Source of the DNA: Desulfuromusa kysingii
GTDB taxonomy: Bacteria > Desulfobacterota > Desulfuromonadia > Desulfuromonadales > Geopsychrobacteraceae
Assembly: GCF_900107645.1 (NCBI RefSeq)
Contig: NZ_FNQN01000005.1
Span: 112,193-176,192 of the forward strand
Direction of reading: 5' to 3'
Length of the DNA stretch: 64,000 nucleotides
How positions within the stretch are numbered: the stretch's first letter is position 1; the number at the start of each line of letters is the position of its first letter. Positions 26,456-36,163 of the stretch are shown one piece after another. A program made the translations under genes and the position numbers. Below the pieces are notes generated by a model. That model worked only from the letters and a program-made list of their open reading frames with translations, searched no databases and was not told the origin of the DNA.

Positions 26456-26941
26456 ATGCCGAGTTTTGATATTGTTTCTAAGGTTGACCTGCAAGAAGTT
26501 GATAATGCTGTTAATCAGGCGATAAAAGAGATCTCGCAGCGTTATGATTTTAAGGGGACCAGCAATGAAATTACTCTGGAGAAAGATCACCTGGATATTC
26601 TGGCTGCTGACGACTACAAACTTCAGGCTATCAAAGATATCTTAATTGCTAAATTGGTGCGCCGCAAAGTTTCACCCAAATGTTTCCAATATGGCAAAGA
26701 AGAGGTCGCAGCTGCGGGGGCGGTGCGGGTTAAGGCTTCTATCCAGCAAGGGATCAGCAAAGATAAAGGGAAAGAGGTCGTCAAATTGATTAAAGAAACA
26801 AAGTTGAAGGTTCAGGCCCAGATTATGGAAGACCAGGTGCGAGTGACAGGTAAAAAAATTGATGACCTGCAAGAAGTTATGCAGATGTTAAAAGGGAAAG
26901 ATCTGGATATTGAGCTCCAGTTTGAAAATATGAGAGCGTGA
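26456..26941 (+). CDS. yajQ: YajQ family nucleotide-binding protein
   Basis: 161 residues, full length for the family. It starts [21 protein letters not shown] and contains RYDFKGT and [12 protein letters not shown]. YajQ proteins are cytoplasmic RNA- or cyclic-di-GMP-binding factors with two ferredoxin-like domains. AAGGAG lies eight bases before the ATG. It sits between lolA and rimO. Confidence 0.95.
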   Translation: MPSFDIVSKVDLQEVDNAVNQAIKEISQRYDFKGTSNEITLEKDHLDILAADDYKLQAIKDILIAKLVRRKVSPKCFQYGKEEVAAAGAVRVKASIQQGISKDKGKEVVKLIKETKLKVQAQIMEDQVRVTGKKIDDLQEVMQMLKGKDLDIELQFENMRA

Positions 26942-26980
26942 CAGCATCGGTAAAATACCAGCAATCAGGATATTAAATAC

Positions 26981-28321
26981 GTGGATAAATTAAAAGTCAG
27001 TCTCGTCAGCCTTGGCTGCCCCAAAAATCTGGTGGACTCAGAGGTTATGCTCGGTCATTTGCCTTTAGATCGGTATGAAATCGTCCTTGATGAGAGCCAA
27101 GCGGACATTATTATTGTCAACACTTGCGCATTTATAAATGACGCCAAAGAGGAGTCGGTCGATACGATCCTTGAAGTCAGTGACTATAAAGAACAGGGTC
27201 ATTGCAAGCTACTGGTGGTTGCAGGTTGTTTGCCGCAACGTTATCAAGGGGTTTTAAAAGATCAGTTGCCAGAAGTTGATCTGTTCATCGGCACTTCTGA
27301 AGGGCCCCGGATCGTTGAATTGATCGAACAGCAGCTCCAGAACCAGACTCCCGCAGAGAAGGTCGGATCGCCTGATTATTTGTATGACCACCAGACTCCA
27401 AGGGTGAATTCATCTCCAACTTACAGTAGTTATGTCAAGATAGCTGAGGGTTGTTCTAACCACTGTTCCTACTGCATCATCCCGCAATTACGTGGAAAAT
27501 TGCGTTCACGCAGTATTGGATCGGTGGTCGCGGAGACGGAGACCTTGGCCGCTCAGGGGGTGACCGAGATCATTCTCATTGCTCAGGATATTACCGATTA
27601 TGGCGCTGATCGAAACGATGGCGCGACGCTGGAAAAACTCCTTAAAGAGTTGGTCAAGATTGACAAGCTTGTGTGGATTCGCCTCCTTTATGCGTACCCC
27701 GATGGGGTTACCGATGAGTTAATTGAGTTGATTGCCACAGAAGAAAAGATTTGTAACTATCTAGACTTGCCGCTGCAACATATTGATGATCATCTGTTGA
27801 CCAGAATGAATCGTCACCTTGATGAGGGGCAAACCCGTGAGTTGGTGCAGAAACTACGGAATCGAATTCCGGACTTGACCCTGCGGACCTCATTTATTGT
27901 TGGCTTCCCCGGTGAAACCAACGAGCAGTTCAATAAGCTCTTAAAATTTGTCGAAGAAGGCCATTTTGAGCGGGTTGGGGTGTTCCGTTATTCTCGTGAA
28001 GAGGGAACCGTGGCGGCAAAACTCCCTGACCAAATCCCCGCACGCACGAAAACCAGCCGTTTAAACAAGCTGATGAAAGCCCAGGCGCGGGTCTCTTTTA
28101 ATAAAAACCGCGCTTTGGTCGGGTGTACAGAACAGGTTCTGGTTGAAGGCTTCAGCGACGAGACCGACCTGTTGTTAAAGGGGCGCAGTGCAAGACAGGC
28201 TCCCGATATTGATGGCCAATATCTGATTACCTCAGGGATTGCCGATGTTGGTGAATATGTGCAACTGCAGATTACCGATTCATCTGAATATGACCTCATC
28301 GGTGAGATTGTTGAACATTAA
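26981..28321 (+). CDS. rimO: Ribosomal protein S12 methylthiotransferase RimO
   Basis: 446 residues beginning with GTG. The N-terminal UPF0004 domain ([16 protein letters not shown], three Cys for one 4Fe-4S centre) is followed by the radical-SAM motif CSNHCSYC, with [11 protein letters not shown] after it, and a C-terminal TRAM domain. It adds a methylthio group to Asp of ribosomal protein S12. SLGCPKN and IPQLRGK distinguish it from MiaB. Confidence 0.95.
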   Translation: MDKLKVSLVSLGCPKNLVDSEVMLGHLPLDRYEIVLDESQADIIIVNTCAFINDAKEESVDTILEVSDYKEQGHCKLLVVAGCLPQRYQGVLKDQLPEVDLFIGTSEGPRIVELIEQQLQNQTPAEKVGSPDYLYDHQTPRVNSSPTYSSYVKIAEGCSNHCSYCIIPQLRGKLRSRSIGSVVAETETLAAQGVTEIILIAQDITDYGADRNDGATLEKLLKELVKIDKLVWIRLLYAYPDGVTDELIELIATEEKICNYLDLPLQHIDDHLLTRMNRHLDEGQTRELVQKLRNRIPDLTLRTSFIVGFPGETNEQFNKLLKFVEEGHFERVGVFRYSREEGTVAAKLPDQIPARTKTSRLNKLMKAQARVSFNKNRALVGCTEQVLVEGFSDETDLLLKGRSARQAPDIDGQYLITSGIADVGEYVQLQITDSSEYDLIGEIVEH

Positions 28322-28353
28322 GTGATCAACACCAACAAGGCTATCATTTCCTT

Positions 28354-28749
28354 ATGAAAATTTTTTCCTGGACAAAACACCTGACCTCTTTTGATCGTAG
28401 GCTGTTGGTCATTGTTGCTGTTTTGGTTGCCCTTTCATTCTCAATACTGCTGCGTCAGAGTTCTGGCGCTCGTGTGGTGGTTAGCATCGATGATCGGACC
28501 GTATTTGTCGCTCCATTGGCTAAAGACCAAAAGGTTGAACTCGTCGGCCCCCTCGGAAAAACTGTCTTACAAGTTGAGAATGGCGCAGCGCGAATTATCA
28601 GTTCCCCTTGTCCACATAAGGTCTGTATGCGGATGGGGGATGCTCGCCACTCGGGGGATCTGCTCGCCTGTGTCCCCAATAAAATTGTGGTGAGCATTGA
28701 AGGTGACAGCATTGGGGAGGATGCGGAGTATGACTTCATCCAGCGGTGA
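28354..28749 (+). CDS. NusG domain II-containing membrane-anchored protein
   Basis: 131 residues: one N-terminal membrane helix (about 16-33) and a small beta-rich NusG-II domain with SSPCPHKVCMRMG, the usual Cys pair. Such proteins are commonly encoded directly before a Gx transporter gene, as here, with the next start overlapping this stop. The function of the family is not established. Confidence 0.8.
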   Translation: MKIFSWTKHLTSFDRRLLVIVAVLVALSFSILLRQSSGARVVVSIDDRTVFVAPLAKDQKVELVGPLGKTVLQVENGAARIISSPCPHKVCMRMGDARHSGDLLACVPNKIVVSIEGDSIGEDAEYDFIQR

Positions 28750-29320
28750 TTCTGAAGATCTGGAGCAAGTCCGACGCCGGGTTTTTCTAGCCTTGTTTGT
28801 GGCCTTGGCTGTTGCTCTTCATGCCGTGGAGTTCCTGCTCCCCAATCCGCTCCCCTGGTTTCGGATTGGGTTGGCAAATATCCTTGCTCTGACTGCGTTG
28901 TTCAGTTATGGCATCCAGGCCCTCTGGATTGTTAGTCTTTCACGGATTTTTATCGGAAGCTTGCTGCTGGGTAGCTTGTTTTCTCCCGGATTCTTACTCT
29001 CTCTTGGGGGGGGGCTTTTTGCCAATAGTATCATGAGCCTCAGCTATAAACTCTGGCAGAATAGAATTGGACCCATAGGTGTCTCAGTTCTTGGCGCTTT
29101 AGGACATGTCACCGGGCAGCTGGTGATTGCCTGGTTGGTGGTGATCCGCCACCCTTCGATCTGGATGTTGCTGCCGTTCTTTCTGCTCATTGCCCTGATC
29201 AGTGGTATTATTAATGGGCTCGCTGCCGATTATTTGCTAACTTCACTCTATAAACACCCTGCTTTTTTAAAGTTGAGAGCTTCTAAGGCTGGAGCAGAGG
29301 AAACATATTCAGAAGCATAA
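28730..29320 (+). CDS. Gx transporter family protein (heptaprenyl diphosphate synthase component I type)
   Basis: 196 residues with five to six membrane helices. Motifs ALHAVEFLLPNPLPWFRIGLAN and GGGLFANSIMSLSYKL are those of the PF07456 family, which resembles the substrate-binding subunits of ECF transporters. The ATG at 28730 is preferred because GGGGAGG lies nine bases upstream. It overlaps the preceding gene by 20 bases. The substrate is unknown, and the old name as a prenyl synthase component is doubtful. Confidence 0.82.
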   Translation: MTSSSGDSEDLEQVRRRVFLALFVALAVALHAVEFLLPNPLPWFRIGLANILALTALFSYGIQALWIVSLSRIFIGSLLLGSLFSPGFLLSLGGGLFANSIMSLSYKLWQNRIGPIGVSVLGALGHVTGQLVIAWLVVIRHPSIWMLLPFFLLIALISGIINGLAADYLLTSLYKHPAFLKLRASKAGAEETYSEA

Positions 29321-29342
29321 ACATCGAGCCCCTGGAGGAAGC

Positions 29343-30338
29343 ATGAAAGTTATCTTGCCAGTTGCGGGAAAAGGGACACGCCTGCGGCCACACACCCATA
29401 CAAAAGCGAAATCATTGGTTAATGTTGCCGGTAAAACTGTCCTTGCACATATCATCGAACGGCTGCAAAACATCAACGTCGAGGAATACATCTTCATTAT
29501 TGATGATAATGGTCAGCAGGTCAGTGACTTTATGGCACAGAACTTTCCGGCGTTAAAATGCAGCTACTATATTCAGCATGATCGTCTGGGTCCAGCGCAT
29601 GCGGTCGCTCTGGGTGCCCCTTCAGTGAAGCCCGGCGATGATTTGCTGGTGGTATTTAATGACACAATTTTTGTCACTGATCTGACAGAGATTAATGCTC
29701 TTTGCAGCAATGCCGATGGTTTGATCTATTCGAAAGAGGTCGAAGATTATCAACGTTTTGGTGTCAATGTTCTGGAGGGAGAGACCATCGTTGATATGGT
29801 GGAAAAACCCGATACTCCGATTTCACGTCTGGCTCAGGTGGGTTTATACTATCTGAAAGATGGGGCGGGTTTTATTGCGGCCATCGAGGCAACCATCGCT
29901 GCTGGTGAAACTGTCAAAGGGGAATATTACCTCCCTGCGGTGTTTATGCGGATGATCGCAGAGGGTTTCAAATTCAAGGCCCCGGAGATTGACGCTTGGC
30001 TCGACTGTGGCAAGCCGGAGACTTTACTTGAGACCAACCGGTTTCTGCTTGCAGGCCGGCACCATATTCACGGTGATGTTGAGGATAGTGTTTTGATTGA
30101 ACCGGTCCATGTGGAAGAGGGAGCCAGGATCAAAAATTCCATCATCGGACCCAATGTTTCGATTGCTGCCGGAAGTGTTATTGAAAATAGTGTCATCAGT
30201 GAATCAATTGTCAACACGAATAATATTGTCGAGTATATGATTCTGGATCACTCCCTGTTGGGAGATTCGGTCAACTTGATTGGTTCACCGCGCCGAATGA
30301 ACATAGGCGATCATTCGCATATTGTTATGGATCAGTAG
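29343..30338 (+). CDS. Sugar-phosphate nucleotidyltransferase
   Basis: 331 residues. The N-terminal nucleotidyltransferase domain opens with ILPVAGKGTRLRPHTHTKAKSL, the pyrophosphorylase signature with Lys contacts. It is followed by VVFNDTIF at the metal site, and a left-handed beta-helix at the C-terminus (residues about 240-331, hexapeptide repeats IKNSIIGPNVSIAAGSVIENSVI). It makes an NDP-sugar, probably dTDP- or UDP-glucose-like. GGAGG precedes the ATG. The sugar cannot be fixed from sequence. Confidence 0.88.
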   Translation: MKVILPVAGKGTRLRPHTHTKAKSLVNVAGKTVLAHIIERLQNINVEEYIFIIDDNGQQVSDFMAQNFPALKCSYYIQHDRLGPAHAVALGAPSVKPGDDLLVVFNDTIFVTDLTEINALCSNADGLIYSKEVEDYQRFGVNVLEGETIVDMVEKPDTPISRLAQVGLYYLKDGAGFIAAIEATIAAGETVKGEYYLPAVFMRMIAEGFKFKAPEIDAWLDCGKPETLLETNRFLLAGRHHIHGDVEDSVLIEPVHVEEGARIKNSIIGPNVSIAAGSVIENSVISESIVNTNNIVEYMILDHSLLGDSVNLIGSPRRMNIGDHSHIVMDQ

Positions 30339-30346
30339 GGGGAAAA

Positions 30347-30500
30347 TGTTAACGCAGGGCACAAGAGAACGCAGAGTGGATCTAGAATAGCCACTAAGGC
30401 ACCAAGAACACCCAGGAAGAAATCAATCAGAAGTTCAAAAAAATGCCAGTTTTTCTGACGGTGATTCTCTTGGCGAGTTCGCTGCTTTGGCGGCAAGCTC
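30347..30500. repeat. Dispersed intergenic repeat, copy 3
   Basis: Begins TTAACGCAGGGCACAAGAGA, contains ACGCAGAG and CCACTAAGGCACCAAGAACA, and ends with TCTCTTGGCGAGTTCGCTGC. This is the same repeat style as the copies at 13650 and 17951. It sits between the nucleotidyltransferase and DUF445 genes. Confidence 0.5.
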
Positions 30501-30559
30501 GTTGTATAAGACAGGATAAGTTTTTCGATTGAAGTGGTTTTAAGGATAAAATTAACCCT

Positions 30560-32152
30560 ATGGAATATCAACAGTATCTCCCTTATGTCATCCCCCCGCT
30601 ACTTGGCGCCTTAATTGGCTATGTCACTAACTATATTGCCATTCGGATGTTGTTCCGGCCTCTGCGTGCCTGGCGTATTCTGGGGGTCAGGCTGCCACTC
30701 ACTCCGGGGATTATCCCGGCTAAGCGGGGTGAGCTTGCCGTCAAAATGGGCGAAATGGTTGGAGCTCATCTGCTCACGGCAGATGATGTCGGACGGGCCT
30801 TTGCCAAAGACTCTATTCAACGGGAACTGCGGTTAACGGTGACTGAGAAGCTGGGTTCATTCCTGGATCGAGAACTCGGGACGGTGGAATCGTTGATCCC
30901 GAAACATTTCCGCCCCAGATTTAGAGAGATAACCAGCCTCATTCAGGTGAAACTCGCTAAGCTCATCTTCGAGTATTTTCAGAGTGAACAGTTTGAACAG
31001 ACGCTGAGGGAGTATCTGCAAGAACAGTCGAATCAATTTTTAGCACGAGATCTCGCCAGCTTTTTAACCCCGGAACACTATCAGGCGGCGCAGAATCATG
31101 TTTCAGCTAAATACAGCGCTTTTTTTCGTTCACCGAAAACGGCCTCTATGGTTGGCGGCTATGTTGACCGCAAAACCGGACAGTTGCTGGCAACAGATCT
31201 CCCTTTGCGCAAGTTGCTTCCGGATGATCTGGTTGAGTTGGTCCTCGCACAGCTGGAGAAAGAGCTCCCGCCATTGGCCGAAAAATTTGGTGGCATGCTC
31301 TATGACCCAACCTTCCGTGCTCGACTGGTGAATAAAGGGAAACTGGCGATCGATTCCTTCCTTGATTCCCTTGGCGGATTAGCCGGACTTCTCAGCGGCT
31401 TTATGGATCTAAATAAAATTTATGACAAGATCCCTGAATTTTTGGATAAGGCCGGCGATGAAATCGCTGATTGGTTAAAAGAAGAACGAACCCAACAACA
31501 ATTGGCTAAACTGCTGCGCGAGCGCGCTGATGGTTTGCTGGATCGTTCTTTAGCCAGCTATGTCGAAAAGATGCCCTATGAAAAGATTGAGGGGGTGCGT
31601 CAGTTTATTAAAGATCAAGTTGTCGGCACGGTTCAGTCCAACAAGACGGTCGACACCGCTATCATCTTGACCGAAAGTGCCGTTGATCGACTCAAGGACA
31701 AACCCTTTTCCGAACTTCTCAACCAGGTGTTGCCAGAAAACGGGCTGGACTTTAGCCGTGAACGGATCGCTGATAAATTGCTGGAATTGATCCGATCCCC
31801 TCAAGCGCGGGAAACCTTAGAGAGGGTGCTGGTTGAGCAGAGTAATCACTGGCTTTATCAGCAACCGTTGGGGTTATTGTCTGCCCGATTGCCTGGCGAT
31901 TTGCGTTTGGAGCTGGAAGCCGGGATCTGCCAGTTGGTTGAAGAGATGTTGAAAAAGGAGGCCCCTCGGCTTGTCGACACTCTCAACATCCGCAGAATGG
32001 TTGAAGAAAAAGTAAACAGTCTAGATTTGTTACAGGTGGAAGATCTGCTCATGGGGGTGATGAAAGAACAGTTTAAATATATTAACCTCTTTGGTGCCCT
32101 GCTGGGTTTTCTGATTGGATTTGTCAATATTCTGGCGTTTCAACTGATGTAG
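30560..32152 (+). CDS. DUF445 family membrane protein
   Basis: 530 residues. The N-terminal helix region PPLLGALIGYVTNYIAIRMLFRPLR and the C-terminal helix FGALLGFLIGFVNILAFQL bracket a long amphipathic helical domain with repeated stretches, the DUF445 (YheB/YjiN) pattern. It is a likely membrane protein of unknown role. No strong ribosome site is seen. A DUF815 ATPase gene follows in the same direction. Confidence 0.85.
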   Translation: MEYQQYLPYVIPPLLGALIGYVTNYIAIRMLFRPLRAWRILGVRLPLTPGIIPAKRGELAVKMGEMVGAHLLTADDVGRAFAKDSIQRELRLTVTEKLGSFLDRELGTVESLIPKHFRPRFREITSLIQVKLAKLIFEYFQSEQFEQTLREYLQEQSNQFLARDLASFLTPEHYQAAQNHVSAKYSAFFRSPKTASMVGGYVDRKTGQLLATDLPLRKLLPDDLVELVLAQLEKELPPLAEKFGGMLYDPTFRARLVNKGKLAIDSFLDSLGGLAGLLSGFMDLNKIYDKIPEFLDKAGDEIADWLKEERTQQQLAKLLRERADGLLDRSLASYVEKMPYEKIEGVRQFIKDQVVGTVQSNKTVDTAIILTESAVDRLKDKPFSELLNQVLPENGLDFSRERIADKLLELIRSPQARETLERVLVEQSNHWLYQQPLGLLSARLPGDLRLELEAGICQLVEEMLKKEAPRLVDTLNIRRMVEEKVNSLDLLQVEDLLMGVMKEQFKYINLFGALLGFLIGFVNILAFQLM

Positions 32153-32184
32153 TGCCAAGAATCATTTACCTCAAGGAGTGAACT

Positions 32185-33069
32185 GTGTTGCGTGATGAAG
32201 ATCTGAAGGCTCAGTTGCACAGGGTGTTGGCTGCGGCTGAACAGCTGCTACCCAAGGTCGTTGACACGCTAGACTGGAACCAGAGCTGGGCTGCTAATTG
32301 GCGGAGCTATTCTTTTGCCGGCTATCTCGAAGCGATCAACGATCTGGACCCCGTCAATCTGGATGACTTGCTTGGAATCGACAAACAGAAGAAAATTCTG
32401 GAAGACAATACCCGGCAGTTTGTGCGGGGCTTTCCTGCCAACAATGCCCTGCTTTGGGGAACCCGGGGGACAGGTAAGTCAACTCTGGTGCGTGCGTTGC
32501 TAAATGAGTATGGCGATCAAGGGCTGCGGGTGATTCAGGTTGATAAGGATGATCTGGTTAATCTTGCCGATATTTTTGCTGCCATAAAAGGTGAGACTTA
32601 TCGATTTATTATTCTTTGCGATGACCTCTCATTTGAACCTGGGGAGTCGAGCTACAAGGTTCTCAAGAGCGCCTTGGATGGGGCCGTTTATGCCGCTCCA
32701 GAGAACGTGCGATTTTACGTTACTTCAAATCGGCGTCATTTACTCCCGGAGTATGAAACTGATAACCTTGGGTTTAAGATGGTCAATAATGAACTGCACG
32801 CAGGAGAAGGGGTCGAAGAGAAGACTTCCTTGTCGGATCGTTTTGGCCTCTGGGTGCCCTTTCATCTTTTCAGTCAGGAACAGTATCTGGAATTAGTCGG
32901 GCAGTTGGTGAAAAAGCATGCGCTTGAATACCAGCTTGACCTGATGCTGGACGATGAATTATATGCGGCTGCGTTGAAATGGTCCCATGAGAAGAGTAAG
33001 CGCTGCGGCCGAACCGCGCTGCAATTTTCCCGGTATTGGGTCGGACAACAGCTTTTAAAACAGAGGTGA
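32185..33069 (+). CDS. DUF815 AAA-type ATPase
   Basis: 294 residues starting with GTG, six bases after [21 protein letters not shown] is Walker [12 protein letters not shown] is Walker B, and [12 protein letters not shown] is the sensor 1 region; all are characteristic of the DUF815 family. It binds and probably hydrolyses ATP; partners are unknown. The msrA start overlaps its stop. Confidence 0.9.
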   Translation: MLRDEDLKAQLHRVLAAAEQLLPKVVDTLDWNQSWAANWRSYSFAGYLEAINDLDPVNLDDLLGIDKQKKILEDNTRQFVRGFPANNALLWGTRGTGKSTLVRALLNEYGDQGLRVIQVDKDDLVNLADIFAAIKGETYRFIILCDDLSFEPGESSYKVLKSALDGAVYAAPENVRFYVTSNRRHLLPEYETDNLGFKMVNNELHAGEGVEEKTSLSDRFGLWVPFHLFSQEQYLELVGQLVKKHALEYQLDLMLDDELYAAALKWSHEKSKRCGRTALQFSRYWVGQQLLKQR

Positions 33070-33539
33070 TGATGGCGAGAGCGACGTTTGCAGGAGGATG
33101 CTTCTGGGGGGTGGAGGAAGCGTTTCGGGTTTTAGATGGGGTGATTGAAACCACAGTTGGCTACATGGGTGGGACCACAGAAGAGCCCACCTATGAGATG
33201 GTCTGCACTGGTGCGACAGGTCATGCCGAGGTGGTGGATATCAAGTTTGATCCTGAGGTTATCAGTTATTCCCAACTGGTTGAATATTTCTGGACCCGGC
33301 ATGACCCAACCAGCTTAAACTTTCAGGGGGTGGATAGGGGGACGCAATACCGGAGTGCCATTTTTTTTCACAGCAGTGAACAGCGCGAACAGGCGGAGGC
33401 GTCAAAGCGAATTCTAGATGCGTCCGGGAAATACAAGTTGCCGGTGGTGACCGAAGTGACGCAGGCTGGTCAATTCTGGCGAGCAGAAGAATATCACCAG
33501 CAATATATCAAGAAACAAAAACCGGACTTTATGTTGTAG
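33069..33539 (+). CDS. msrA: Peptide methionine sulfoxide reductase MsrA
   Basis: 156 residues. GGCFWG contains the catalytic Cys, and [24 protein letters not shown] and the YHQQYI tail complete the family pattern. It reduces methionine-S-sulfoxide in proteins using thioredoxin. The ATG at 33069 (or 33072) overlaps the DUF815 stop, so the two are translationally coupled. Confidence 0.95.
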   Translation: MMARATFAGGCFWGVEEAFRVLDGVIETTVGYMGGTTEEPTYEMVCTGATGHAEVVDIKFDPEVISYSQLVEYFWTRHDPTSLNFQGVDRGTQYRSAIFFHSSEQREQAEASKRILDASGKYKLPVVTEVTQAGQFWRAEEYHQQYIKKQKPDFML

Positions 33540-33557
33540 AGACTTGGAGATAATCCG

Positions 33558-34361
33558 ATTTTCCGTCACCCATTCACACACATCCGTTTTTCTCATCTGT
33601 TACAGATTGCTGCCTTTTTGTTGCTGTTAGGCGGATCTTATCTGGGGCTGATGCAGGGGGCAGAAAACCTCGGTTATAACTGGCAGTGGAGTCGAGTCAG
33701 CCGTTGTCTTGTCGCTCGCACTGCTGATGGTTGGCAATTTGGGCCGTTGCTACAAGGTTTATGGCTGACCTTGGAAATCACCCTTCTCAGTCTCTGTCTG
33801 TCGATGACAATCGGTCTGGTTTCGGCCTTGATGCGTCTTTCGGCGAGTCCTATGGCTCGAGGCCTGGCCCTGGTATACCTTGAGTTGATTCGTAATACTC
33901 CACTGTTGATTCAAATTTTTATCATCTATTTTGTTTTTGCCCCGATCCTCGACCTAGGTCGCATGTCTTCAGCGATATTAGCGCTCAGTTTATTCGAAGG
34001 GGCTTACGCTTCAGAGATTATTCGTGCAGGAATCCAGGCGATCCCCGTTGGTCAATGGGAAGCCTCCGCTTCGCTGGGATTGAATAAAGCCCAGAGTTAC
34101 CGTTGGATTATTCTTCCTCAGGCTTTGCGGCAGATGATTCCACCTTTGACCAGTCAGGGGATCTCGCTGGTCAAGGACTCAGCTCTGGTTTCGACGATTG
34201 CTATCTACGATCTCACCATGCAAGGACAGCAGATTATCGCAGAAACCTTTTTGACCTTTGAAATCTGGTTTGTGGTTGCAGCAATCTATCTGCTGGTCAC
34301 CATGGCCCTGTCAATTCTGGTAAAATACTTAGAACACCATTTTTCAGGATATACAAACTAA
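33558..34361 (+). CDS. Polar amino acid ABC transporter permease
   Basis: About 247-267 residues, depending on the start. It has five membrane helices and the HisM/GltK-type EAA loop (EASASLGLNKAQSYRWIILPQALRQ), plus LIRNTPLLIQIFI. No ATG or GTG is available at the N-terminus. A TTG at 33618 lies inside the first helix without a ribosome site, whereas an ATT at 33558 has GGAG eight bases upstream and gives a normal polar N-terminus, so a rare ATT start is proposed. It is the first gene of a permease-binding protein-permease operon. Confidence 0.85.
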   Translation: MFRHPFTHIRFSHLLQIAAFLLLLGGSYLGLMQGAENLGYNWQWSRVSRCLVARTADGWQFGPLLQGLWLTLEITLLSLCLSMTIGLVSALMRLSASPMARGLALVYLELIRNTPLLIQIFIIYFVFAPILDLGRMSSAILALSLFEGAYASEIIRAGIQAIPVGQWEASASLGLNKAQSYRWIILPQALRQMIPPLTSQGISLVKDSALVSTIAIYDLTMQGQQIIAETFLTFEIWFVVAAIYLLVTMALSILVKYLEHHFSGYTN

Positions 34362-34383
34362 ACCAATTGCACAGGAGAATTTT

Positions 34384-35208
34384 ATGAAAATACGGATAAC
34401 GTTAGCCTTATTCTTGATCTTGACGGTTCTGTCCGCACCGTTGTGGGGAGCAACTATTCGTCAGGATCTGGTGCGGGCAGGGACCCTTGAACAGGTCATT
34501 TCCAAGAATAAATTGCGGATTGGATTTTCGACCTTTGTCCCCTGGGCCATGAAAGATAAACAAGGGGGATATACTGGATTTGAAATTGATGTGGCTAAGC
34601 AGTTAGCAGCGGATATGGGGGTTGAAGCCGTTTTTATCCCGACCAAGTGGTCGGGGATCATCCCCGCACTGCTGACCGGCAAGTTTGATATTATTATTGG
34701 TGGAATGGGGATCACACCAGCAAGAAATCTGAAAGTCAACTTTAGTGACCCTTATGAGTATTCGGGGATGTCCATTGTCGCAAATAATAAACTTGCGGCA
34801 GGATATTCCGACTTTGATGCATTTAATAAACCTGATGTCACCATTGTTGCCCGCATCGGGACGACGGCAGCAACGGTAGCAAAAAAATATCTACCCAAAG
34901 CCCAAATCCGCTTGTTTGATGATGAAGGACAGGCGTTGCAAGAAGTGCTAAACCAACGTGCAGCGGCAATGGTTTCGTCACAACCTTTTCCAGAATTTCA
35001 AGCGTTGAAATATTCTGGGAAGCTCTTTTTACCTTTGGCTGGAAAGACCTTTACCAAGGAGCCTATCGGCTTTGCCATTCAGAAGGGTGATGTCGACTTC
35101 CTCAACTTTTTGAATAATTGGGTTCGGGTTAAAAATGCAGATGGCTGGCTGCAAGAGCGCTATGACTTCTGGTTTACAACCCAAGACTGGAAAAATCAGC
35201 TAGAATAG
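34384..35208 (+). CDS. Polar amino acid ABC transporter substrate-binding protein
   Basis: 274 residues with a signal peptide (about 1-22), then a bacterial extracellular solute-binding family 3 domain (GFEIDVAKQLAADMGVEAVF, FDIIIGGMGITPARNLKVNFSDPY). It captures an amino acid in the periplasm for the flanking permeases. AGGAG precedes the ATG. The particular amino acid is not decided by sequence. Confidence 0.9.
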   Translation: MKIRITLALFLILTVLSAPLWGATIRQDLVRAGTLEQVISKNKLRIGFSTFVPWAMKDKQGGYTGFEIDVAKQLAADMGVEAVFIPTKWSGIIPALLTGKFDIIIGGMGITPARNLKVNFSDPYEYSGMSIVANNKLAAGYSDFDAFNKPDVTIVARIGTTAATVAKKYLPKAQIRLFDDEGQALQEVLNQRAAAMVSSQPFPEFQALKYSGKLFLPLAGKTFTKEPIGFAIQKGDVDFLNFLNNWVRVKNADGWLQERYDFWFTTQDWKNQLE

Positions 35209-35257
35209 TCCCTTTTTTGCCGAAACGTCGAGATAACCGTTTTCAGGAGTTTAACTT

Positions 35258-36145
35258 TTGCTGCCAAATCATCGGCCCCGCTGGGGGCAACTCGATACAG
35301 TTTTATTATTGCTCTTGCTTTGTGCTCTAGGTTATCTCGGCATGCGGATTCATACGGGGCTGGAATACCGCTGGAACTGGCAGGTTATTCCGCAATATTT
35401 AGTGCGATATGACCCTGTTGATGGCTGGGTGCCGAATCTTTTGATCCTCGGACTGTTCACGACCATTCGGTTGAGTTTCTGGAGTTTGCTCCTGGCCCTG
35501 CCCATCGGTGTGATTGCTGGATTGATGCGCACCAGTAACCATCTGTTTAATCGACTGGTGGGCGGGACCTATGTCACCTTGTTGCGGAATTTGCCGCCGC
35601 TGGTGCTGATTTTTATCTTCTATTTTTTTATCAGTGATCAGATCCTTCCGTTTCTGAATTTAGGTGAGTGGGTCTTAGCCGCGCCCCATTGGCTACAGCA
35701 GGTCGCAACGCTATTGTTGGCACCGTCAGATCAATTGGAAGCATTTATCGCAGCGATCATAACCTTGGCACTCTTTGAGGCGGCCTATATTGGTGAAATT
35801 GTCCGTGCTGGGATCAATGGTGTGGAAACAGGACAATGGGAGGCCGGTAGAGCTTTGGGAATGCGGCGCTGGCAAGTGCTGCAGAGTGTGGTCATGCCGC
35901 AGGCTTTCCAGCGGATGATTCCACCCTTAGCTGGACAGGCTATATCGACCATCAAGGATTCGGCGATTGTCTCGGTGATCTCGATTCAGGAACTGACATT
36001 TCAAGGGATGGAGTTGATGGCTGCGACATATCTAACATTTGAAGTCTGGATTACCGTGACCGTTCTGTATTTACTGCTGACATATAGCTGCTCCTGGTTG
36101 GCGGGAAAGCTGGAATTACGCCTCCAACGGACATCACCTTCTTAA
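35258..36145 (+). CDS. Polar amino acid ABC transporter permease (second)
   Basis: 295 residues starting with TTG, after AGGAG. It has five to six helices, LRNLPPLVLIFIFYFFI, and the EAA loop EAGRALGMRRWQVLQSVVMPQAFQ. It forms a heteromeric channel with the permease encoded upstream. No ATPase gene is in the cluster; a shared or distant ATPase is needed for activity. Confidence 0.9.
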   Translation: MLPNHRPRWGQLDTVLLLLLLCALGYLGMRIHTGLEYRWNWQVIPQYLVRYDPVDGWVPNLLILGLFTTIRLSFWSLLLALPIGVIAGLMRTSNHLFNRLVGGTYVTLLRNLPPLVLIFIFYFFISDQILPFLNLGEWVLAAPHWLQQVATLLLAPSDQLEAFIAAIITLALFEAAYIGEIVRAGINGVETGQWEAGRALGMRRWQVLQSVVMPQAFQRMIPPLAGQAISTIKDSAIVSVISIQELTFQGMELMAATYLTFEVWITVTVLYLLLTYSCSWLAGKLELRLQRTSPS

Positions 36146-36163
36146 GATGACGGAGTGAAACTT

